A program made the position numbers and the translations under genes. Shown here piece after piece: positions 49,929-59,200 of a stretch of 64,000 nt of DNA (position 1 is the stretch's first letter; the number at the start of each line of letters is the position of its first letter). The stretch lies in the NCBI GenBank assembly GCA_964035575.1, contig OZ037909.1, positions 62,001-126,000 of the forward strand, in the 5' to 3' direction. The DNA comes from Rhynchopus sp. YZ270_cl-10 (taxonomy: Eukaryota; Euglenozoa; Diplonemea; Diplonemida; Diplonemidae). The notes beneath the pieces were generated by a model. That model was not told the origin of the DNA. It ran no database searches and saw nothing but the letters and a program-made list of their open reading frames with translations.

Positions 49929-51605
49929 TCAAACTCTCGCCCAGAGTTCGGTGCGCTGCGAGCTGACTGCCTGGGCCCACCACTCAGCCGAGGCGGGTGT
50001 CTCCTTCTCCTTCCCCTTCTCCGCCCGACCTCTCGCCGGCACGTTGTCACGATGCTGTAGCGGACGACCTAGCGTTGCTTGGTGCTCGGGCGCTGCCTTC
50101 CTGGACAGGCCGTTGTCCCCCTTCTCGCTCTCCACAGCCCCGTTCACCTGAGACCGCAGACTCGTCAGCGGTACCCGCTCTGCTATCGGAACCCTGTTCC
50201 GAGATGACAGCTTGCGGCTCCGCTCGTTCAACGTAGGCGAGAACGTGCCCACGTCCTCCTCCACGTCTACCACCTCTGGGGCCTTCCTCTCACGCAGTGC
50301 AGGACCTCGTGCTGCGATGATCTTGCGTGAGCCTGCAGAGAGAACCGGGACACGTGGCTTGGATGTCTCAGGTGTTGTTGCTGTTGCCAGGGTTGGTGAC
50401 ACTCCCAGATCCTCTTCCATGGCCTTCCTTTCGCGCAGTGCAGGACCACGCGTTGCAATGATCTTGCGTGAGCCTGCAGAGAGAACTGGGACACGTGGTT
50501 TGGATGTCTCGGGTGCTGTTGCTGCCTGAGGCTTGCGTGCAGGGGGTGTTGGGCCGGCCGATGTGCTGTGTGCGGTGTGTCTGCCTGTTGCTGATGAAGC
50601 AGATGCCCTGGTATTAATCTGCGGTGCAAACGTGCACTTACTCAGAAAGTCCTCCTTCTCCCGCTCCCGCAGCAGCGCCTGCCTGCGTGCATCCCTGCCT
50701 GTGGTGTCGGTCAGACGAGCCACACCCGTCTTGGCCCGATCCACCACACCACCACCACCACGCGGCGGCGTCACCCAAAACCCTTCTGTCGCCACCGACA
50801 GTGGTGTGGCACTGTACGGGCAGGGTTGCGGGGTGGCTGAGCTCTGAGTGTACAGATCGTCCTCCTCCTCATCCTCATCCTCCTCCTCCACAGGGTACAG
50901 CTCGATCTGCGGCGTCTGCAGCTCCTGCTGGTGTGTCCTGGGGTCCCGCCTGCGTTCGGACACCACGAGGGTTGGGCTGTCGAAGAAGCGTTCCTTCTGC
51001 TCCGACGCGACGCTCCGTGTTGGCGTTGTTCTGGGCCGCCCTGCATGACGTGGCTTGCGTGGCACCTCCGCACGCTGCACCTCCACCTGACTGCTCTGCG
51101 GCGGCACACCCCACCGTTCCTGTGCCGCCCGGATCGCCACCTTCTTCTCCACCTCTGGATCATGCGGAGCTGGCGACCGCACAGAGGGGCTCACTGTCAC
51201 TGCAGGCGACGGCGGGTTTTGTGGTGGCGGCGGCGGCTGTTTACGAATGGTGGTAGGTGTGGAGTGTCCTGCGTGGCCTGCACGTGTTGCGTCGAGCATG
51301 TGAAGGAGATGCGAGTAACGCTCTTCACGTGTCTGTGGGGTTGGGTAGTGTGTGGGCGTGGCAGTGGTGTCAAACTGCAGTGCCGTTCTGTGTGGTGTAG
51401 CGTGCGAGAGCCTTGGTGGAGAATGTGTGGTATATGTCGTGCTGTCACGACCCCACTGTCGCCGTACTGTCCCCTCACACGACTCTGCAACGCTTGTCTG
51501 AGCATAGCTGTCGTCACTGCTCTCGTCAGCGTCAGAGGCGTCGTCATCGACACAACGTATCGACCGCAGCACCTCATCAATGCGCTGCTTTGCTACACTA
51601 AGCAT
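49929..51605 (-). CDS. Disordered protein with CTFAPQIN motif and internal duplication
   Basis: This single-exon gene encodes 558 residues. The protein is Pro/Thr/Arg-rich and mostly disordered, with an acidic run (VEEEDEDEEEDDLY) near 265. At about 355 it has DFLSKCTFAPQINTRA; this C-T-F-x-P-x-I-N motif recurs in kinetoplastid and other protist proteins linked to the cytoskeleton or flagellum. A 33-residue block follows twice (PETSKPRVPVLSAGSRKIIA and RGPALRERKA), the two copies differing by few residues, so the duplication is recent. The N-terminus (VAKQRIDEVLRSIRCVDDD) is probably helical. No enzymatic domain is visible. A structural role is inferred only from the motif. Confidence 0.75.
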   Translation of the reverse strand: MLSVAKQRIDEVLRSIRCVDDDASDADESSDDSYAQTSVAESCEGTVRRQWGRDSTTYTTHSPPRLSHATPHRTALQFDTTATPTHYPTPQTREERYSHLLHMLDATRAGHAGHSTPTTIRKQPPPPPQNPPSPAVTVSPSVRSPAPHDPEVEKKVAIRAAQERWGVPPQSSQVEVQRAEVPRKPRHAGRPRTTPTRSVASEQKERFFDSPTLVVSERRRDPRTHQQELQTPQIELYPVEEEDEDEEEDDLYTQSSATPQPCPYSATPLSVATEGFWVTPPRGGGGVVDRAKTGVARLTDTTGRDARRQALLREREKEDFLSKCTFAPQINTRASASSATGRHTAHSTSAGPTPPARKPQAATAPETSKPRVPVLSAGSRKIIATRGPALRERKAMEEDLGVSPTLATATTPETSKPRVPVLSAGSRKIIAARGPALRERKAPEVVDVEEDVGTFSPTLNERSRKLSSRNRVPIAERVPLTSLRSQVNGAVESEKGDNGLSRKAAPEHQATLGRPLQHRDNVPARGRAEKGKEKETPASAEWWAQAVSSQRTELWARV

Positions 51606-51876
51606 TGTGCGCCGTTGTGTGCCTGGAAGGATGGTGGGTGTGTGGAGAATGATGATACTTTGTCTCAAAGGGAAAGGTGGAAAGGGGTGGGGAAGGTTCA
51701 CTTAGTGAAGGAATCACGGTCAAAAAAAATAAGGATAAAATACCAAAAGGAAGGCGCAAAGGGCAGGAAGAACAGAGAAAGAAAAGAGAGGTTGCCAGTG
51801 CAAATAAAAAATGGAAAAATGATAGGTTTGGTAAAATAGAGCCAAAAGCGTCGCTGAGTCGGCTTGAATGATAAAA

Positions 51877-53080
51877 GGGCAAATTGCGATAACACGTATA
51901 CTTTTTGTTTCCATTTGCGATAACACGTACACAAAAAGTATACGTGTTATCGCGAAAAGTGGTCGAAAAAGTGTACGTGTTATCGCGAAAAGTGGTCAAA
52001 AAAATGTACGTGTTTTCTCCTTCTAAGGTGCTCGCTCTCCATACCTAGACCCTCGAATTTTTTTTTTGGGGACCCCCATAAAGGGCTAATTTCGACGATT
52101 TGAGGCCATTCAAAGCAAAATTTGGCACTTTTGAGCATCTGTGGGGGTCTAGAACGCGGTTGCGAGCACCCCGTTTTTTAGCGAAATATGTACGTGTTAT
52201 CGCGAAAAGTGTTCAAAAAAAATGTACGTGTGACATTCAGAAGACAGGGTCTGGTGGTAAATTTTGCGTATCCCTCTGTGTGGGCACTCACACTTGCGGT
52301 CATGTGCCACTGCGTGGGTCTGGGAACCAGACTTACGTACTTAAGGTGCACGAACACAGGGTCTGGTGGTAAATTTTGCGTAGTACTGCGACGTGGTACT
52401 GCGTGGGTCTGGGAATATGGGTACCTGGGTACAGGATATTTGTTGTCAAAGACATCTTCCACCATGCATTGAGGAGGGTAAGACAGTGGTCGCAGTTTCT
52501 ACTTGATAGCATTACAACATTTAACTTCTCCACGGGGGTCTTGGGCCGTTCACTCGGTTATACCTTGACTAGCGGAAGAGGCCTTTTTGGTCTCTAGAAT
52601 ATCCGGTATTCCCGAACGGAGGCACACTTTGTGTGTTACTACGACCTGGCAATTTCCAGCAGTAGGTTAAGTAATCTTTCTTGTAAATTGTTGGATCATT
52701 ATCTCCTCAGTGCATGAATGCCCCACGTGACTGGACACTTTTGTGTTTGTCATGTGGAGCTGTGGTTGCTCTTTCACGACTTTTTTCCTTGTACACCAGT
52801 GTACCGTGTACCTGGGTACCTGGGTACCTGGGTACCTGGGTACCTGGGTACCTGGGTACCTGGGTACCTGGGTACCTGGGTACCTGGGTACCTGGGTACC
52901 TGGGTACCTGGGTACCTGGGTACCTGGGTACCTGGGTACCTGGGTACCTGGGTACCTGGGAAAACACGTACATTTTTGTTCGCGAAAACACGTACACTTT
53001 TTTGCGATAACACGTATACTTTTTGTGTACGTGTTATCGCAAATCGAAAAAAAAAGTATACGTGTTATCGCAATTTACCC
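51877..53080. mobile_element. 1.2-kb non-autonomous Mutator-like element
   Basis: The ends GGGCAAATTGCGATAACACG and CGTGTTATCGCAATTTACCC are inverted repeats with one mismatch, continuing through TATACTTTTT. Identical 9-bp flanks ATGATAAAA (51,868-51,876 and 53,081-53,089) are the target-site duplication. A 9-bp duplication with GGG-type ends points to the Mutator (MULE) superfamily. The motif GCGATAACACGTA is repeated at least eight times near both ends in both orientations. The middle contains two copies of ACAGGGTCTGGTGGTAAATT and an 8-bp tandem array. No transposase is encoded. Confidence 0.92.
52808..52959. repeat. Tandem array of 19 copies of GTACCTGG
   Basis: The 8-bp unit is repeated about 19 times without a visible mismatch. 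Every unit contains the palindrome GGTACC. The array is open in several frames only because 24 bp, or three units, contains no stop. That uniformity suggests recent expansion by slippage or unequal exchange. Confidence 0.95.
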
Positions 53081-53298
53081 ATGATAAAAAGATCAAAACT
53101 TTGTAAGGCGAAGAGAAGCTTTTACAGCGCTAAGGCACATTACAAAGATTACAGAAGCATCGTAAGGGTACAGCGGACGGAATACAAAACGCAAAAAGGC
53201 ACATGATTTCGCTTTGGCCAAAGGAGATCAATGTGGGGGACAAACACGGAAGTGCTGCCCAAGTCATACAATACTCATGCCTTACCTACTGTGCAGCT

Positions 53299-56200
53299 TC
53301 AACCATCCATCAAGACCTGGATGTCGTGCCACACAGTTTCAGTGTCCTGCTCACCATCCACCTTCTGCACAAGTTCACCGTAGTACTGCAACACAGGAGT
53401 TGTCTCAGTGTGGTACGCCTCCAGACGTGACTTCAACGCATCAGCAGTGTCGTCAGAGCGCTGCATCAGTGCCTCACCTGTCTCGTCATCAAGCATCGTC
53501 TCCACAGACGGCTCACGACCAGCAAGCGACTTTGGTGGGCAGAACTTCGTGTGGTAAGAACGACCAGAAGGCTTGTGAATCCACCTCCCACAAACACGTT
53601 CCTCCAGCAGTGAGTCAGAGACATCGAGGTAAAGTACTTTGCGCACACCTTCACCTTTGCTGTCGAGGAGATCGTCCAGCATCTCTGCTTGCTTCTGTGT
53701 GCGTGGGAAGCCGTCAAGGATGAATCCACGTTGGCAGTCTGGCTGCTCAATGCGAGAGGTGACTATTTCCGCAACCAGCGAGTCTTGCACAAGCTCACCA
53801 GCCTGCATCACCTTCTCAGCACGCTTCCCGACTGGTGTACCTCTCTTCACTTCGTCACGCAGCATGTCTCCTGTCGAGAGCTGAGGGAGACCTGTCTTCT
53901 TCGCAAGACGCACACCTTGTGTCCCTTTTCCTGAACCAGGTGCCCCAAAGAACACAAGAATCTCTCTTTTGATCTCCGCCAGACTTGCACGCAACGCACG
54001 CAGTGCAGGCATGTTGCTGCCTTCTTCGATCATCGTGGCAATACCTTCTGGAGCCTGTGCAGGCGGTTCCTCAGATGCTGCAAAGGGCTCGTCAGGGTTC
54101 ACAGACTCCTCTGGATTTTGCTGAGGTGAAGCGTCTGCCGTCTCTTCTTCGTGTGTCTCAGTACTCGGGACAGCTGTGCCGGATTGAGCGGTCATCCTCA
54201 TTACGACCTGGATATCGTGCCACACAGTTTCGGTGTCCTGCTCACCATCCACCTTCTGCACAAGTTCACCGTAGTACTGCAACACAGGAGTTGTCTCAGT
54301 GTGGTACGCCTCCAGGCGTGACTTCAACGCATCAGCAGTGTCGTCAGAGCGCTGCATCAGTGCTTCACCTGTCTCGTCATCAAGCATCGTCTCCACAGAC
54401 GGCTCACGACCAGCAAGCGACTTTGGTGGGCAGAACTTCGCGTGATAAGAACGACCAGAAGGCTTGTGAATCCACCTCCCACACACACGTTCCTCCAGCA
54501 GTGAGTCAGAGACATCGAGATAAAGTACTTTGCGCACACCTTCACCCTTGCTGTCAAGGAGATCGTCCAACATCTCTGCTTGCTTCTGTGTGCGTGGGAA
54601 GCCGTCAAGGATGAATCCACGTTGGCAATCTCGCTGCTCAATGCGAGAGGTGACTATTTCCGCAACCAGCGAGTCTTGCACAAGCTCACCAGCCTGCATC
54701 ACCTTCTCAGCACGCTTCCCGACTGGTGTACCTCTCTTCACTTCGTCACGCAACATGTCTCCTGTCGAGAGCTGAGGGAGACCTGTCTTCTTCGCAAGAC
54801 GCACACCTTGTGTCCCTTTTCCTGAACCAGGTGCCCCAAAGAACACAAGAATCTCTCTTTTGATCTCCGCCAGACTTGCACGCAACGCACGCAGTGCAGG
54901 CATGTTGCTGCCTTCTTCGATCATCGTGGCAATACCTTCTGGAGCGTGTGCAGGCGCTTCCTCAGATGCTGCAAAGGGCTCGTCAGGGTTCACAGCGTCC
55001 TCTGGAGTTTGCTGAGGTGAAGCGTCTGCCGTCTTCTCTTCGTGTGTCTCGGTACTCGGGACAGCTGTGCTGGATTGTTGAGTGGTCATCCCCATTACGA
55101 CCTGGATGTCGTGCCACACAGTTTCGGTGTCCTGCTCACCGTCCACCTTCTGCACAAGTTCACCGTAGTACTGCAACACAGGAGTTGTCTCAGTGTGGTA
55201 CGCCTCCAGACGTGACTTCAACGCATCAGCAGTGTCGTCAGAGCGCTGCATCAGTGCCTCACCTGTCTCGTCATCAAGCATCGTCTCCACAGACGGCTCA
55301 CGACCAGCAAGCGACTTTGGTGGGCAGAACTTCGTGTGGTAAGAACGACCAGAAGGCTTGTGAATCCACCTCCCACACACACGTTCCTCCAGCAGTGAGT
55401 CAGAGACATCGAGATAAAGTACTTTGCGCACACCTTCACCTTTGCTGTCGAGGAGATCGTCCAACATCTCTGCTTGCTTCTGTGTGCGTGGGAAGCCGTC
55501 CAGGATGAATCCACGTTGGCAGTCTGGCTGCTCAATGCGAGAGGTGACTATTTCCGCAACCAGCGAGTCTTGCACAAGCTCACCAGCCTGCATCACCTTC
55601 TCAGCACGCTTCCCGACTGGTGTACCTCTCTTCACTTCGTCACGCAGCATGTCTCCTGTCGAAAGCTGAGGGAGACCTGTCTTCTTCGCAAGACGCACAC
55701 CTTGTGTCCCTTTTCCTGAACCAGGTGCTCCAAAGAACACAAGAATTTCTCTTCTGATCTCCGCCAGACTTGCACGCAACGCACGCAGTGCAGGCATGTT
55801 GCTGCCTTCTTCGATCATCGTGGCAATACCCTCTGGAGCCTGTGCAGGCGGTTCCTCAGACGCTGCAAAAGGCTCGTCTGTTGTGTCAGGGTTCACAGCG
55901 TCCTCTGAAGCTTGCTGAAGTGAAGCGACCACCTGTGGGGCAAACGTCTCTGCTGTCTCCTCTTCGTGTGTCTCGGCTTTCGGGACAGCTGTGCCGGATT
56001 GTTGAGCGGTCATCCTCATTACGACCTGGATATCGTGCCACACAGTTTCGGTGTCCTGCTCACCGTCCACCTTCTGCACAAGTTCACCGTAGTACTGCAA
56101 CACAGGAGTTGTCTCAGTGTGGTACGCCTCCAGACGTGACTTCAACGCATCAGCAGTGTCGTCAGAGCGCTGCATCAGTGCCTCACCTGTCTCGTCATCA

Positions 56201-59200
56201 AGCATCGTCTCCACAGACGGCTCACGACCAGCAAGCGACTTTGGTGGGCAGAACTTTGTGTGGTACGAACGACCAGAAGGCTTGTGAATCCACCTCCCAC
56301 ACACACGTTCCTCCAGCAGTGAGTCGGAGACGTCGAGATAAAGTACTTTGCGCACACCTTCACCTTTGCTGTCGAGAAGATCGTCCAACATCTCTGCTTG
56401 CTTCTGTGTGCGTGGGAAGCCGTCAAGGATGAATCCACGTTGGCAATCTGGCTGCTCAATGCGAGAGGTGACTATTTCCGCAACCAGCGAATCTTGCACA
56501 AGCTCACCAGACTGCATCACCTTCTCAGCACGCTTCCCGACTGGTGTACCTCTCTTCACTTCGTCACGCAACATGTCTCCTGTCGAGAGCTGAGGGAGAC
56601 CTGTCTTCTTCGCAAGACGCACACCTTGTGTCCCTTTTCCTGAACCAGGTGCCCCAAAGAACACAAGAATCTCTCTTTTGATCTCCGCCAGACTTGCACG
56701 CAACGCACGCAGTGCAGGCATGTTGCTGCCTTCTTCGATCATCGTGGCAATACCTTCTGGAGCCTGTGCAGGCGCTTCCTCAGATGCTGCAAAGGGCTCG
56801 TCAGTTGTGTCAGGCTTGGCAACCTCGTCAAGCATCCCCATCAAGACCTGGATATCATGCCACACAAGGTCTGACTCCTGCTCACCATCAACAGTCTTCA
56901 CAAGCTCGCAGTAATGCTGTAACACAGGAGTTGTCTCAGTGTGGTACGCCTCCAGGCGTGACTTCAACGCATCAGCAGTGTCGTCAGAGCGCTGCATCAG
57001 TGCTTCACCTGTCTCGTCATCCAGCATCGTCTCCACAGACGGCTCACGACCAGCAAGCGACTTTGGTGGGCAGAACTTTGTGTGGTAAGAACGACCAGAA
57101 GGCTTGTGAATCCACCTCCCACACACACGTTCCTCCAGCAGTGAGTCGGAGACGTCGAGATAAAGTACTTTGCGCACACCTTCACCTTTGCTGTCGAGGA
57201 GATCGTCCAACATCTCTGCTTGCTTCTGTGTGCGTGGGAAGCCGTCCAGGATGAATCCACGTTGGCAGTCTGGCTGCTCAATACGAGACGCCACAATTTC
57301 CATCACAAGCGAGTCTTGCACAAGCTCACCAGCCTGCATCACCTTCTCAGCACGCTTCCCCACCTCCGTCCCACGCTTCACCTCATCTCTCAAGATGTCT
57401 CCTGTCGAAAGCTGAGGGAGACCTGTCTTCTGCGCAAGACGCACACCTTGGGTACCCTTACCTGAACTGGGCGGACCGAAGAAGACCAATATCTCTCTAT
57501 TTGGAACATCACCATGTGGGGTAGCAACAGCGTCCTCGTCAAGCATCCCCATCAAGACCTGGATGTCGTGCCACACAGTTTCAGTGTCCTGCTCACCATC
57601 AACAGTCTTCACAAGCTCGCAATAGTACTGCAACACAGGAGTTGTCTCAGTGTGGTACGCCTCCAGACGTGACTTCAACGCATCAGCAGTGTCGTCAGAG
57701 CGCTGCATCAGTGCCTCACCTGTCTCGTCATCCAGCATCGTCTCCACAGACGGCTCACGACCAGCAAGCGACTTTGGTGGGCAGAACTTCGTGTGATAAG
57801 AACGACCAGAAGGCTTGTGAATCCACCTCCCACACACACGTTCTTCCAGCAGTGAGTCAGAGACATCGAGATAAAGTACTTTGCGCACACCTTCACCTTT
57901 GCTGTCGAGGAGATCGTCCAACATCTCTGCTTGCTTCTGTGTGCGTGGGAAGCCGTCAAGGATGAATCCACGTTGGCAATCTGGCTGCTCAATGCGAGAC
58001 GCCACAATTTCCATCACAAGCGAGTCTTGCACAAGCTCACCAGACTGCATCACCTTCTCAGCACGCTTCCCCACCTCCGTCCCACGCTTCACCTCATCCC
58101 TCAAGATGTCGCCTGTCGACAGCTGAGGGAGACCTGTCTTCTGCGCAAGACGCACACCTTGGGTACCCTTACCTGAACTGGGAGGACCGAAGAAGACCAA
58201 TATCTCTCTATTTGCAACATCACCTGTATCACGATGAGGGGTGGCGGGTGTTGAAACAACTCCCTCGTCAAGCATCCCCATCAAGACCTGGATATCGTGC
58301 CACACAAGGTCTGACTCCTGCTCACCATCCACCTTCTGCACAAGCTCGCCGTAGTACTGCAACACAGGAGTTGTCTCAGTGTGGTACGCCTCCAGACGTG
58401 ACTTCAACGCATCAGCAGTGTCGTCAGAGCGCTGCATCAGTGCCTCACCTGTCTCGTCATCAAGCATCGTCTCCACAGACGGCTCACGACCAGCAAGCGA
58501 CTTTGGTGGGCAGAACTTTGTGTGATAAGAACGACCAGAAGGCTTGTGAATCCACCTCCCGCACACACGTTCCTCCAGCAGTGAGTCAGAGACATCGAGA
58601 TAAAGTACTTTGCGCACACCTTCACCTTTGCTGTCGAGAAGATCGTCCAACATCTCTGCTTGCTTCTGTGTGCGTGGGAAGCCGTCAAGGATGAATCCAC
58701 GTTGGCAATCTGGCTGCTCAATGCGAGACGCCACAATTTCCATCACAAGCGAGTCTTGCACAAGCTCACCAGACTGCATCACCTTCTCGGCACGCATCCC
58801 CACCTCCGTCCCACGCTTCACCTCATCCCTCAAGATGTCTCCTGTCGACAGCTGAGGGAGACCTGTCTTCTTCGCAAGACGCACACCTTGGGTACCCTTA
58901 CCTGAACTGGGCGGACCGAAGAAGACGAGGATTTGACGCGCTGCTTCGAACGTAACTTGCGGGCGGTGGTCTGTGGGTGTGTCCCGGTTGCGGAGGGGGT
59001 TGCTGAGGGGGTCTTTCGGTGTGAAGGGCGAGAGCAGCGCCATGGTGGGCGACACGGGTGTGGGGAGACCTAGCAGAGAACACCCACACGAGGCCAGCAG
59101 GTCCCGCATGCAACGCTCCGTGGTGCGCGTCAGGAGGTTGTTGAAGCCTGACGCCTTCTTCCCCTGCAGCGGCTGCGCCTTGCTTGCCTCACGCCGTTTC

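Larger units (their letters stand above)
51606..53298. other. Spacer almost filled by a MULE-like element
   Basis: About 270 bases precede the element as leader and spacer of the CTFAPQIN gene. About 210 bases (53,090-53,298) follow it up to the stop of the poly-kinase gene. No gene is present. Confidence 0.7.

Noticed and set aside
52713-53010. Frames encoding an 8-residue repeat
   Set aside because: All three frames on both strands are open only because of the 8-bp tandem array. This is not a coding repeat.
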